DNA of 61,664 bases from Flavobacteriaceae bacterium (GTDB taxonomy: Bacteria; Bacteroidota; Bacteroidia; Flavobacteriales; Flavobacteriaceae): assembly GCA_021647985.1 (NCBI GenBank), contig JAKITQ010000015.1, positions 1 to 61,664 of the forward strand, read 5' to 3'. Position numbers and translations under genes: made by a program. Numbering within the stretch: position 1 is the stretch's first letter; the number at the start of each line of letters is the position of its first letter. This document shows, piece by piece, positions 35,159-44,382 of the stretch. The notes under the pieces were generated by a model. The model was given only the letters and a program-made list of their open reading frames with translations, was not told where the DNA came from and did not search any database.

Positions 35159-36280
35159 TTATTCTTTTCTTTTTCCCGGATCCCAAATAGTAGCAGAGAT
35201 ATAACGTTCTTTACTCGATGTATCTTTGTAATAATACACAGTAACAATTTTTCCATCTGGGCGTTGTATTGTTCTTGGATAGCCGAAATCTCGATTATAA
35301 GGATTATCATTGCGAAGAATAATCTCTTTACCCCAAGTTTGTCCTTGATCTTCAGATATTTGGGCGCGCATACTACAAGGAGCTCCACGTACACCATAAG
35401 TAATGACAATTCGGACGTCTTGAAGTGTGATCATACTGGCTGGATTACCGGAGGAAGTATCAATATTTGGTTTCTTTAGCATATACCAACTTTTTCCTTC
35501 ATCTGGTGATAGGAAACCTTCGAGCCAAGCGGCTCTTTTCCCCGGGATAAACCCACTTCTCCGAATCATGGTTAGAAGCGATCCATTTTCCAATCGAACA
35601 GTAGAAGGCATGATTGCGTAAGTTTTTCTATCCAATGGTAGTTGTTCACCTATCCAACCTTGAAATTGCCAAGTTTTACCTCCATCTTGCGTACGTGCAC
35701 AAAATGGCCAACCTTCCTTCCCATTATCTTTTTGAGACGTCAGAAACACTAACATATCGTGCTTGCTATTAATGATGTAATCGGTACGCGCAAGTAATCC
35801 TTTTCGACCGAATAGGGGAATGGTGAAAGGGCCTTTCCATGTTTTACAACGGTCATAGCTATAATAAAAACCCCCACTTCCATTTCGAAACTTGAATGCA
35901 AATCCGGGTTGCGTGAAGTCAATATTACCAGGAGAGGCTGTTGCTTCTTTCTCTTTTTCGTTCTCATCCAAAAACGAAGGTTTTTCCACTACCCATGTCT
36001 CACCGCCATCGAGGCTTCGAGCCATGCGTTGCGTGGATGGTCCTTTGAACGGATGGAACTTATACTCAAGGCCATCATCGTGGTGCCCGAGTGAAAACCC
36101 TACTACAATCTCGTTACCCCACGACCAAATACCATGGTTGGCAGGCCAACCGGCATAACGATTTTTTTCTTTAAAGACGGTTACATTTTGTTCGACAACC
36201 GGTTCTTGTGCCCATGAAGATGCAGGGAAGAACGACATGATACTAATTACTAAAGCTAAATATTTCATTTTTTTATTCAT
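35159..36280 (-). CDS. Secreted BNR/sialidase-like propeller protein
   Basis: 373 residues with a signal peptide ending ASSWAQ. Asp-boxes are SLDGGETWVVE, SYDRCKTWKG, TQDGGKTWQF, SPDEGKSW and SEDQGQTWGK. An Arg-rich central part (MIRRSGFIPGKRAAW) and FGYPRTIQRPDGK near the end match BNR_2-type glycan-active proteins. It could be a sialidase-like hydrolase or a lyase. Its DNA is visibly richer in G+C than the neighbours (33 of 60 and 35 of 60 in two lines counted), a sign of recent acquisition. It precedes the FG-GAP gene. Confidence 0.82.
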   Translation of the reverse strand: MNKKMKYLALVISIMSFFPASSWAQEPVVEQNVTVFKEKNRYAGWPANHGIWSWGNEIVVGFSLGHHDDGLEYKFHPFKGPSTQRMARSLDGGETWVVEKPSFLDENEKEKEATASPGNIDFTQPGFAFKFRNGSGGFYYSYDRCKTWKGPFTIPLFGRKGLLARTDYIINSKHDMLVFLTSQKDNGKEGWPFCARTQDGGKTWQFQGWIGEQLPLDRKTYAIMPSTVRLENGSLLTMIRRSGFIPGKRAAWLEGFLSPDEGKSWYMLKKPNIDTSSGNPASMITLQDVRIVITYGVRGAPCSMRAQISEDQGQTWGKEIILRNDNPYNRDFGYPRTIQRPDGKIVTVYYYKDTSSKERYISATIWDPGKRKE

Positions 36281-36289
36281 TTATGTTAG

Positions 36290-37408
36290 TTATTCATTTA
36301 TAGTTTTCCAATCTCTATTCCAACCTATTTTATCAAGGGTCCATTGAAATTCTTTTAATTCAGTTCCAGTGTAGCCTGCTGGTTGATCGTCTGGTAATAA
36401 CATAATATTAGTATCAATAACACCACGTTCGTGCAACATAAACTTTAAGTTTCTTTTCCAGTTACCAGCAGCGTAGTACGCAAAGTAAGGAAGTATTTTG
36501 CTGAAATATATTTTTGCAGCTTCATCCTCATTTCCAGCAAGGTAAGTATTTATACATGCAGCATGAACCTCAACAGCTTCTGTACCTGTCATGAAGGCTG
36601 TAGCTCCAACGCGAAGAAGATTAATCATGTATTTACCGCCATTTCCACCAATAACCTGCATTACTCCATCAAATTGCTTAAGAAGTTCTTCTGTTTTTGA
36701 TAAGAAAAGAGTACTTTCTGCCTTTACAGAATGTATCTGTTTCGTGTCATTTGCAACCTTCATTATAAGTTCAGGAGTAAGAATATGTGATGTTCTGTCA
36801 GTATCCTGAATTATTATTGGTAAAGAACAAGCTGATGCTAAATCGTTGAACATTGCTAATGTTTGAATTTGATCAATCTTATCTCCATAAGGTATTGAAG
36901 TCATAATCATGTCAGCTCCCTTTTGTTCTGCTTCACGAGCATAACGTATTATGTCTTTACTGGTCTTACCTGTAACTCCAGCATAAAATGGCACACGACC
37001 ATCTACCTGATCTACACAAACCTCCAGCAAGCGGGTTCGGTCGGTATCATTTATCTTTTTAAATTCGGAAGCATGTGCGAAATGGCCAACGGCAACAGCA
37101 CCTGCCTGAATGCAATAATCAACATGACGACGTTGGCTAACTAGATCTATCTTGTGGTTCTTGTCTACTGGTGTTGCCATAATTGGCATTATTCCTTTGA
37201 ATAGGCCAATTTTTTTCTTTCTCGAAACAACCAATGGAACTCCTAACTCATTTCTTGCTGCACCAACCTGAATAGGTATAACTGATGCTGCTGTTAAAGC
37301 TACAGCAGATTTAATAAAATTTCTTCTGGATGTATCTTTAGATTTTAATCTTTCTTTATCATGCACAGAATTCGGAGTGCAATCATCTTGTAATTTTTGT
37401 TTCTTCAT
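36290..37408 (-). CDS. Tat-exported DapA/NanA-family lyase-like protein
   Basis: 372 residues. SRRNFIK at 27-33 and the following hydrophobic run (AVALTAASVIPIQVGAA) form a twin-arginine signal. The rest is a DHDPS/N-acetylneuraminate-lyase-type TIM barrel with FKGIMPIMATPVD, GVTGKTSKDIIRYAREAE and the Schiff-base lysine in IHSVKAE (Lys229). The usual YNxP loop reads IIIQDTDR instead. Aldolases of this family are normally cytosolic, so export is odd. It may cleave or bind a keto acid derived from the glycan. 9 bp upstream of the BNR gene. Confidence 0.85.
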   Translation of the reverse strand: MKKQKLQDDCTPNSVHDKERLKSKDTSRRNFIKSAVALTAASVIPIQVGAARNELGVPLVVSRKKKIGLFKGIMPIMATPVDKNHKIDLVSQRRHVDYCIQAGAVAVGHFAHASEFKKINDTDRTRLLEVCVDQVDGRVPFYAGVTGKTSKDIIRYAREAEQKGADMIMTSIPYGDKIDQIQTLAMFNDLASACSLPIIIQDTDRTSHILTPELIMKVANDTKQIHSVKAESTLFLSKTEELLKQFDGVMQVIGGNGGKYMINLLRVGATAFMTGTEAVEVHAACINTYLAGNEDEAAKIYFSKILPYFAYYAAGNWKRNLKFMLHERGVIDTNIMLLPDDQPAGYTGTELKEFQWTLDKIGWNRDWKTINE

Positions 37409-37510
37409 AATATTATTTTCTAAATAGGTTGTAGGTTAAGTTGATTAATCTTATTATTCTAGTTGCGCTTACTATACCAACTGATTTTAAAACTAACCTT
37501 ATTTTCAATC

Positions 37511-38524
37511 TCATTGATTTTTTGGAGCATATTTCTTAAAAAAATCTTCCATATAATATTTTAAATAATCATTTATCTCAACAGAAACATCCATGGCATG
37601 TGGCCAGCCATCTATTCTATGATACGACACAGCAACCCCTGCTGCTTCTAATTTACTATTTAAAGTATCAGATTGTGAAACAGGTACCAAATTATCTAAG
37701 GTTCCATGAAAGATTAAAGTTGGTGGTACATTTTTAGAAACATAATGTATTGGTGATGCCTTTTCATAAGCCTCGGGAGCCTCATCATAAACTTTCCCCA
37801 TTAATTTAGAAATACTAGAATGAAGTCTTAAACCCTCTAAAGTAAAATCTGTTGGTCCATAGATATCTACAACTCCTTGTACTTCGGCAGTTATACCATC
37901 TGCGCCGTTTTTATTAAATTGATCTAGATTAGAATATGCTGATAACAGCACCAAATGTCCGCCTGCAGAACCTCCTACCAATATTATTTTTGATGCATCG
38001 ATATGATAGTCTGCCGCATTTTTTTTCAAAAATTTAATGGCATCATTAACATCTAAAAGTTGCGCCGGAAATTTAGCAACATTAGAGAGTCTGTATTGTA
38101 CAGATGCGGTTATGTACCCTTTTTGAGCAAACGGAATTGTGTACAGTTTATAGTCTCTTTTATCGCCTCCGCTCCAAGAGCCTCCATGAATAAATATGAT
38201 TAACGGAGCGTCTCCTGTATGCCCAACTTTATTATAAATATCTATTTTTAAATCTATAGAATCAATGGTTTTATAAACTATATCTCTGTGTTCTTCTACA
38301 GTATTTGACGATGGATAATCTTTATAATCTATCAAATTCAATCCTCCTAAAACAAAGGCTATTTGTAAAGAGGTTTCGTTCATATATCCTGATGGCGGAA
38401 TTGGCGAACCATCTGCTCTTAGACCTGTGGAGGTATATCTGAAAAATATAATTGTTAATAATAGAACGAATAGAATACTTGAAATATAAAGGATCCACTT
38501 TTTAGGTTTGTTTGTCAATCTCAT
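37511..38524 (-). CDS. Membrane-anchored alpha/beta-hydrolase, acetyl-esterase-like
   Basis: 337 residues with an N-terminal membrane helix (WILYISSILFVLLLTIIFF). The esterase core has HGGSWSGGDKRDY, GGSAGGH (Ser), TLDNLVPVSQSD (Asp) and WPHAMDVSVE (His). It is a paralog of the esterase at 24419, sharing for example PFA(E/Q)KGYITA and the PPSGY/PDGYF start. The pair suggests two acyl groups or two locations. It is separated from the DapA-like gene by 102 bp. Confidence 0.88.
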   Translation of the reverse strand: MRLTNKPKKWILYISSILFVLLLTIIFFRYTSTGLRADGSPIPPSGYMNETSLQIAFVLGGLNLIDYKDYPSSNTVEEHRDIVYKTIDSIDLKIDIYNKVGHTGDAPLIIFIHGGSWSGGDKRDYKLYTIPFAQKGYITASVQYRLSNVAKFPAQLLDVNDAIKFLKKNAADYHIDASKIILVGGSAGGHLVLLSAYSNLDQFNKNGADGITAEVQGVVDIYGPTDFTLEGLRLHSSISKLMGKVYDEAPEAYEKASPIHYVSKNVPPTLIFHGTLDNLVPVSQSDTLNSKLEAAGVAVSYHRIDGWPHAMDVSVEINDYLKYYMEDFFKKYAPKNQ

Positions 38525-38825
38525 ACAATTGGTGTTTTTAATTCATTTGTGTTCGATAAAAGATATAAGTCCGCTACGCTTTAACCCACCTGCCGGCGTG
38601 GCAGGGAACAAAGAATAAAGACTTGTTTGTTAATCAATGATTTAAATTGTAATTATTTATTGTACAATAGTCCGTTAAATTTTAGTATATAAATGATATA
38701 CAATCAGTTATGTAACAATATTTAAATACGATAACTCGTTTATATTCAATTATTCGTAATTCGTAACTCATAACTCGAAATTCATAACTCGTAATTCATA
38801 ATTCATAATTAAACGAAGTGTTGTT
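38525..38825. repeat. Intergenic region with simple words and a small GC palindrome
   Basis: A 301-bp gap without a gene. It has a CCTGCCGGCGTGGCAGG palindrome near 38588-38604, an AGTCCGTTA box also found at 39903, and near 38750-38812 a run of diverged words of the type ATTCATAACTCGTA. The promoter of the downstream esterase should be here but no consensus match was found. Confidence 0.5.
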
Positions 38826-39842
38826 TTACATTTTTTTAAATCGATTCATCATTTCTTTCCAATCGGTAAAGATAATTCCTTCCGCTTCAAAAAATTGGAT
38901 AAGGTCAGGATCTGAAAACATTTCATATTCCCAAACACGTTGTTGCCAAGAATTTGTAATACTTTTTAAATTTTCTGTATCCACTGAAGGGTGAAAAATA
39001 ATTTCAGTAATACCGGGTTTTAGAGATTTTATTAATTTTTTAAAATTTTCGATTTTTTCTTCATAAGTATTACCTTTTGGAGCACTGGTAAAGAAATCTA
39101 GTTTTGGTAATGTATAGGATTCGACTAATTTAATTACACTTTCATCAATTGGAAACCCTCGTGCCTTAAATATATCAATAACCTCTGGATTAGATAAATC
39201 TATAACATTTGCAGGAATACCGTACTCTTCAGCCACTTTAAAAAAGACCTTTACAAAACTTGGATGACCATAAAGTGTTCCCATGTGGGTATCAATATGA
39301 TCGGGTCTATGACCTAATGCGATAGATTTTTCAATTTGGGCTCTAATTTCTTTTTCTATATCTTCCACAGTAGCATGTGCAACAACAGCATGCACTTCAT
39401 GCCATAATTTGCCATCAGGATCTATCAAACTGGGTACGTCGTTTGGGTCTGATACTGGTCCCCATCGATAATTTTGCCATTCACTTGTTAATGTAAGATG
39501 TAAACCAACATCCATACCTGGATGATCAATGGCCCATTGTACAAATGCTTCTGCATTCGGGCAAGGCATCATAATGGCTGCAGACTGAATATGATTATTA
39601 AGCATTATTTCATCTGCTGCTATATTCGCTTCTTCGCTCATACCTATATCATCGGCGTGTAACATAATAATTTTTTTTCCTTCAGGGTATCCAAGTTTTT
39701 CTGCCCAATTTTTAGGTTCAGGTATTTTCAATTCGCTGATAGCTTCGTCTTTTATGGTTTCACAACCAATTAAAAATATGGAGAGTATAATACTGAAAAA
39801 CAATATATTATATTGTGATAATGCGTATTTTAGTGTTTTCAT
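38826..39842 (-). CDS. ChbG/HpnK (YdjC)-family carbohydrate deacetylase, lipoprotein
   Basis: 338 residues with a lipoprotein signal ending SIFLIGC. The metal site is built from LHADDIGMS, DVGLHLTL and HRPDHIDTHMG, as in YdjC/ChbG deacetylases that remove the acetyl group of N-acetylglucosamine units. It would act on oligosaccharides in the periplasm. Together with the CsxA-like GH2 enzyme it points to an amino-sugar-containing substrate. Its gene is flanked by intergenic regions on both sides, so it may be a single-gene unit. Confidence 0.87.
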   Translation of the reverse strand: MKTLKYALSQYNILFFSIILSIFLIGCETIKDEAISELKIPEPKNWAEKLGYPEGKKIIMLHADDIGMSEEANIAADEIMLNNHIQSAAIMMPCPNAEAFVQWAIDHPGMDVGLHLTLTSEWQNYRWGPVSDPNDVPSLIDPDGKLWHEVHAVVAHATVEDIEKEIRAQIEKSIALGHRPDHIDTHMGTLYGHPSFVKVFFKVAEEYGIPANVIDLSNPEVIDIFKARGFPIDESVIKLVESYTLPKLDFFTSAPKGNTYEEKIENFKKLIKSLKPGITEIIFHPSVDTENLKSITNSWQQRVWEYEMFSDPDLIQFFEAEGIIFTDWKEMMNRFKKM

Positions 39843-39988
39843 GGTAAATATTTTAGGTTAATATATTAATGGTTCGTTATTTTTTGTTTAATACTGAATT
39901 AAAGTCCGTTATATCATAGTATTTATATTTGATAATTCATTGATATTCAAAAAATTAATTTAACATTCAAAATTCATAATTCAACATT

Positions 39989-41317
39989 TCACAAATTGTT
40001 GTGTATATAAATAGGGTTTGTGTAAATCCAAGGGATTAATTTGTTATTATAATTTAAAAAAGCTTCCATACGATAATTTCCCGCTTTGTTTTTTATATCA
40101 TATTTGTATTCGTATACATTGTCTTTGGTATCGATGACTTCACCATTTCTAATTAATTTAAAATGAACTGGTAAGGGAGATATTACCTGAATTTGTTTTA
40201 TTGAACCAGTGCTGATAGAATCGCCCATAATGGCATTAACATTGTTTTCAATATCTGTTGCGTAATATTGAAATCCTTTGGCATCTGCTAGGCTTTCAAA
40301 AGCGATAAAAGCATGTCCTTTGACTAGGTTTTCCTTGATATTTTTATTGCTAAAAGTATCACTAAATACATGGGTATTCACAAAATTAAAAGAATGAAAA
40401 TAGGTGTCTAATTCAAATTTAAATCCCCAACCACCAGCATCTGGTTCACCCATTAATAACTTTTCTTTCCAACCAGGTTCAACCAATGAAAGTTGCTTGG
40501 CATTTGGGCCCACCCATTCTACCATGCCATCATCGGTATATCTTGCTCTTATATTTTGATTGTTGTGTGCATCTACCGCGGCCATTCCAACTACTTTTCT
40601 AAATTTATTAATAGAATCCCAACGAGCCAATATTACAGTTTGTTTGTCAAATATTTCCCGCATACCCCAATGTTTATAGGTGTATCCATTAATAACTGAA
40701 TTCACAACAAAAGGTAATAAGTCGTCTTCTTCGTCTTTAAAATCGGTATGGATGTTGTAAATTTCCATCGCTTGATAATCTGGATTTGCCCAATCGTGTT
40801 TTTCTTCGGTATGTACGTATAACACCAAACCGCCATCATTTACAACTTGTTTTATTAGTGAATCTTTGGGTTGGTTCCAGTTTAATACGGTGTCTTTCAT
40901 TGGTGTAACCATCAATCCACTTTTTTCGGTTCCGGCTTCGATAATGACATTATCATAAATACCGTGATAACTTCTTGGAAATGAATCTAATTGTGAATGT
41001 GCATGATCAGATAAAAAAATAAAATCTAAATTCGCTTTTTTTGCGGCGGGTAATATTTCTTCTATCACACCTCTACTGTCATGAGACCAATAAGAATGTG
41101 CGTGCAGTACACCTTTATAATCAGTTTTTTGTATGTATTGAATAGGTTTTTTATATTTAGCTTGTAGGTCACTTCGTGCTTTTTCCAGTTTAGGATAAGT
41201 ATAAATTCTTTTCCAAAGCATTGGAATAATATAAATAAAAACTGCAATTAACCCAATAGACAATACCAATGAAACAATTTTAAATAATTTTATTATAATT
41301 TTCCTAAATAATTTCAT
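39989..41317 (-). CDS. PHP-type metallohydrolase, membrane-anchored
   Basis: 442 residues from the ATG at 41317; a TTG six codons earlier is less likely. An N-terminal hydrophobic helix (IVSLVLSIGLIAVFIYIIPML) is followed by a PHP fold: HAHSYWSHDSRG, LDFIFLSDHAH, EAGTEK, YVHTEEKHDW and AAVDAHNN supply metal ligands. PHP proteins hydrolyse phosphoesters or related bonds. The C-terminal ~100 residues look like an added beta-sandwich. The stop of the preceding alpha/beta-hydrolase gene is 22 bp upstream of the ATG. Confidence 0.8.
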   Translation of the reverse strand: MKLFRKIIIKLFKIVSLVLSIGLIAVFIYIIPMLWKRIYTYPKLEKARSDLQAKYKKPIQYIQKTDYKGVLHAHSYWSHDSRGVIEEILPAAKKANLDFIFLSDHAHSQLDSFPRSYHGIYDNVIIEAGTEKSGLMVTPMKDTVLNWNQPKDSLIKQVVNDGGLVLYVHTEEKHDWANPDYQAMEIYNIHTDFKDEEDDLLPFVVNSVINGYTYKHWGMREIFDKQTVILARWDSINKFRKVVGMAAVDAHNNQNIRARYTDDGMVEWVGPNAKQLSLVEPGWKEKLLMGEPDAGGWGFKFELDTYFHSFNFVNTHVFSDTFSNKNIKENLVKGHAFIAFESLADAKGFQYYATDIENNVNAIMGDSISTGSIKQIQVISPLPVHFKLIRNGEVIDTKDNVYEYKYDIKNKAGNYRMEAFLNYNNKLIPWIYTNPIYIHNNL

Positions 41318-41339
41318 AGTAAAGGTGATTGTCAATTTT

Positions 41340-42224
41340 TCAATTCAAATACTTATTAAACCAATCATAACCATCCTGATAAACTTTTTCAAGAGGAATG
41401 GTATGATGTTTTGCCGGATACCAAATAATATTTTTAGGCTTTTTTGCCTTCTTGTATAATAATTTACTCATCATTGGTGGAACAATCTCATCATTTTCTG
41501 CATTAATCATCAATAGAGGCCTTGGTGAAATTTTTGCAACAAAATTCTTTGGTTCTATAATGCTAGTGTAATCCTTAGCGTTGGATGATAGCGCTTTTTT
41601 ACCATACAATAAATTTAATTGACCTCCCGAGATAACCAAAACAGGAACTTTCACCCGATCATCAACACCTGTAAAAATTGTTCCAGTTATTCCGCCTAAG
41701 CTTATGCCAAAAAAACCAATTTTATTATTGTCTAAATCTTTTCTTGAATAAATAAAATCTACGGCCCTTCTAAGATCAAAAACAGTTTGACTAATTATAT
41801 CTCTTGTCCAATATTTATTTTTACCGGTAAAATCAAATTCATATTTATTCTCCATTCGATCACCGTGGTTACTGATGTCTATTCTTAAAACAGCATAATT
41901 TTTTTTTGTAAAAAAATCATTACCATATTCAATATAATCTACAGTTTTACTATCGCCTAAGCCATGTAATAAGATGATTACAGGAAGTGGCTTACTTGCA
42001 TTTTTAGGAATACTTAGTAAACCTGACACCTTTTTATTATGTACACTTCTATATGTTAGGCTGTAAAGCTTTGAATTCTCATTATTCTGTATAAGTTTAA
42101 TAGAGTCTTTTAATGGAATATCTCTGTCATACTCATAATATTTTGCTACAGGTAATGCTTCGGCAGTTCCACAAGAAGTCAAAATTCCAATCCCGATTAT
42201 AAATAGAAGATAATTGATATTCAT
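41340..42224 (-). CDS. Alpha/beta-hydrolase lipoprotein (dienelactone-hydrolase-like)
   Basis: 294 residues with a lipoprotein signal ending GILTSCG. The fold shows LLHGLGDSKTVDY, FGISLGGITG with the nucleophile Ser, NAENDEIVPP with Asp and AKHHTIPLE with His. Probably an esterase or peptidase acting on the PUL substrate. It is 22 bp upstream of the PHP gene and likely co-transcribed. Element C lies upstream. Confidence 0.85.
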   Translation of the reverse strand: MNINYLLFIIGIGILTSCGTAEALPVAKYYEYDRDIPLKDSIKLIQNNENSKLYSLTYRSVHNKKVSGLLSIPKNASKPLPVIILLHGLGDSKTVDYIEYGNDFFTKKNYAVLRIDISNHGDRMENKYEFDFTGKNKYWTRDIISQTVFDLRRAVDFIYSRKDLDNNKIGFFGISLGGITGTIFTGVDDRVKVPVLVISGGQLNLLYGKKALSSNAKDYTSIIEPKNFVAKISPRPLLMINAENDEIVPPMMSKLLYKKAKKPKNIIWYPAKHHTIPLEKVYQDGYDWFNKYLN

Positions 42225-42240
42225 TTTATTGATTTAAAGG

Positions 42241-42403
42241 TATACCCAAGCCAAATAGCTTTTCGGTTTTTTCTCTCTTTCTTTTCCCCTCTAACTGCGT
42301 TAAAATTTTAAACCGTAGCTATGGCTATGCTTGAAAATTTTGTCTTGTTACAGAAAAAAATAAAATCGACAAAATTCCCGACAACCTATTTGGCTTGGGT
42401 ATA
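42241..42403. mobile_element. 163-bp inverted-repeat element C (MITE-like)
   Basis: Perfect 18-bp ends TATACCCAAGCCAAATAG (42241-42258) and their complement (42386-42403), beginning and ending with TA. The centre TTTTAAACCGTAGCTATGGC then TATGCTTGAAAATTTT is an imperfect palindrome shared with element B. The length equals that of element A. No ORF is inside. Confidence 0.75.
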
Positions 42404-42437
42404 TTAATGATGCAATACTCTAATGCTTTAAAGTTAA

Positions 42438-42500
42438 TTACCTCATTTATTCTCTCCACCTCTCCACCTCTCCATCTCTCCATCTCTCCATCACTCACTT
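42438..42500. repeat. Short tandem CTCTCCA(C/T) repeat
   Basis: Several units of CTCTCCACCT and CTCTCCATCT lie in tandem just before the stop codon of the PhoPQ-related gene (42505). It is a degenerate microsatellite with no other feature. Confidence 0.7.
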
Positions 42501-42504
42501 CCTC

Positions 42505-43878
42505 TTACAATACCTCATCATCATCTGCAACATACATTCTTGTGCTTTTTGTGTATTTACCACCATTTGGATCTGAATACTCTAAGTCAATATAAAATGC
42601 TTTATACCCTTTTTTAGGAAATTGAATTTCATATTTAATTTCCTTATTTTTTTCAGAAGGAATTATTTTCGATATAAATTTTTCATCTCTAAAATCACGG
42701 TCATCGGAATCTGCAGACCATATATACATATTTAATAATTCATCAGACGTTGTTTTTACTGTTAGAATTGCAGATTTTTTATCAGATGCTATTTGATAGA
42801 CCAAATCGTTATATGGTTTTTTATCTAAAGTTTTTTCCCAAAAGGCACTAATGGCTCTGGTAGCTTGTTCACCTCCTCCTAGACCATGTCCGGCATTTGG
42901 TACATAATGAATGTAATTTTCGCCAGGAATATCATTGATATAATTTTTGATAGCATCTACTGGCCAATATTCATCATTTGTACCAATTAAAATTAATTTT
43001 GGCATAGTTAATTTGTCTCGATAGGAGTAAGGGTCGATCATTTGTGTAATGGCATTCCCTTCAGGAGAATTTACAGTTTGTGGAATTTCTAATTTGGTAT
43101 AATCTTCAATCTGAATACTGTATTCTTTCCAAACTTCAACCTGATAATCTAAACTTACAGGCATGTTTAATACATCGATAACCATTGGCGCAATAGCTTC
43201 AACTCTTTTGTCTTGAGAACCGGTTAGCCAAGTAGTCCATCCTCTTTTTGAAGCACCGCTAACTGTAAACCTTGTTATATCTTTGTTGAGTTTTTCTTTA
43301 GAGAATTCTTGTACAGCATCCATTGCTTTTACGGCACTTTTTACCATAGGAAAAAGTAAAGGCCAGCTGTAATCTTTGTCTTTTTTAAAATTATGTAATG
43401 TAAATGAAATCAATTGATCTTCTACCAAATCATCATACAATGGTTGTTTTGGGGTTTGACGAATAATAACAACCATGGCTTTATTTTTTTGTGCCATAGC
43501 AGCAAAATTTTTGGTGGACTTGTGATCATTAGGTTTCCAGTTAGGTAAATCACCTTTTGAGCTACCTCCTGTAATAAAAAGTAAAGCACCATCATATTTA
43601 ATTGCTGTTGGAACAAGTACAGTTAATTGGTGTGTCCAGATGTGTTCTCTCCATTTTTGCGAAGTAAGTAATAGGTCATAGGCTGTTACATCACCAACAG
43701 GGTAACTTTCTTTTACTTCCCATTTATAGGTAGTGTCACCGTTATCTAAATATCTTTCTAAAGCCGTCTCCGGTGTAATAGGAATAACTTTTTTTGGCGA
43801 ACTTTTAGCTTCTGTTGCACATGAACTTGTAAATAACAGTACGGGAATGCATAATAATATGGACAATTTTTTAATCAT
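42505..43878 (-). CDS. PhoPQ-activated pathogenicity-related protein (PqaA) family
   Basis: 457 residues with a lipoprotein signal ending LLFTSSCA. It has the PqaA-type alpha/beta-hydrolase features: TPKQPLYDDLVEDQLISFTL, TVSGASKRGWTTWLTGSQD with the nucleophile Ser, LIGTNDEYWPVDA with Asp and NAGHGLGG with His. Members are found in Bacteroidota PULs; their reaction is not established, though esterase or glycoside activity is suspected. It is the first gene of the minus-strand cluster next to the divergent SusCD unit. Confidence 0.88.
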   Translation of the reverse strand: MIKKLSILLCIPVLLFTSSCATEAKSSPKKVIPITPETALERYLDNGDTTYKWEVKESYPVGDVTAYDLLLTSQKWREHIWTHQLTVLVPTAIKYDGALLFITGGSSKGDLPNWKPNDHKSTKNFAAMAQKNKAMVVIIRQTPKQPLYDDLVEDQLISFTLHNFKKDKDYSWPLLFPMVKSAVKAMDAVQEFSKEKLNKDITRFTVSGASKRGWTTWLTGSQDKRVEAIAPMVIDVLNMPVSLDYQVEVWKEYSIQIEDYTKLEIPQTVNSPEGNAITQMIDPYSYRDKLTMPKLILIGTNDEYWPVDAIKNYINDIPGENYIHYVPNAGHGLGGGEQATRAISAFWEKTLDKKPYNDLVYQIASDKKSAILTVKTTSDELLNMYIWSADSDDRDFRDEKFISKIIPSEKNKEIKYEIQFPKKGYKAFYIDLEYSDPNGGKYTKSTRMYVADDDEVL

Positions 43879-43962
43879 GATAATTTAAATGTTTTAAAGT
43901 TAAAATGTTTAAAAAGATTAATTGTAAACTTTAATCTTTAATTTATTGCTTTGTAATATAAT

Positions 43963-44085
43963 TTAATTTTTCTCAATTCTCAATTGCTTCGCTAACTGCA
44001 TCTGCAATTTGAACCACACACCAGTCCAAATATTAAAGACCTGCTCCAACATAAAAATCAGAAATATAAAAAAGGATATTTTCAT
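43963..44085 (-). CDS. Candidate small membrane peptide, 40 residues
   Basis: ATG at 44085. The N-terminus is strongly hydrophobic (MKISFFIFLIFMLEQVFNIW) and the tail is basic and amphipathic (KLQMQLAKQLRIEK). An imperfect -7 (TAGCTTTA) lies upstream. It sits in the 504-bp gap between the PqaA-like and PKD genes. No homologue is known to me, so it may be chance, but the composition is that of a single-helix membrane peptide. Confidence 0.35.
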   Translation of the reverse strand: MKISFFIFLIFMLEQVFNIWTGVWFKLQMQLAKQLRIEKN

Positions 44086-44240
44086 TGCTTATTATTGAAA
44101 TTTTGCCGAAATTAGGGATTATATTAATACTAAAGCTAATATAAAGCGATATTAATCATAAGAAAGTATGGGTAAATATGATATATTGATTAATACTAAT
44201 AGTATATTGTCCAAATTACATGTTTTAACATATTTTCTGT

Positions 44241-44270
44241 TTTGTTTTAGATAATATTAACATATATTCG
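44241..44270 (+). promoter_or_regulatory. Probable promoter of the PKD-SusC-SusD operon
   Basis: TTTG (44241-44244), an 18-bp spacer and TATATTCG (44263-44270, one mismatch to TAnnTTTG). This would give a leader of about 107 nt. Confidence 0.4.
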
Positions 44271-44382
44271 CTTAAATATTATGCACGCATAGTATAATTA
44301 ACTCAATTATTAACGTTGATCAAAATATTAAAATAATTAGGTATTGAATTTTTTAATATTTTGATTAAATAAAATTAAATTT

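Larger units (their letters stand above)
43879..44382. other. Divergent control region of the glycan cluster
   Basis: 504 bp between the two divergent halves of the locus. Besides the small ORF at 43963 and the promoter at 44241, it is AT-rich with words like TTAATACTAATAGTATATTG and no repeat element. It is the most probable site for regulators of the cluster, none of which is encoded in the window. Confidence 0.5.

Noticed and set aside
35053..35409. A 118-codon open frame overlapping the end of the BNR gene
   Set aside because: It lies largely within the BNR gene in another frame, and the BNR protein already ends normally (ATIWDPGK). No start context or family similarity.
42241..42403. 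Element C as a plain terminator
   Set aside because: The perfect ends are 127 bp apart and no T-run follows; size and core match the two other elements, so a mobile repeat is the better reading.
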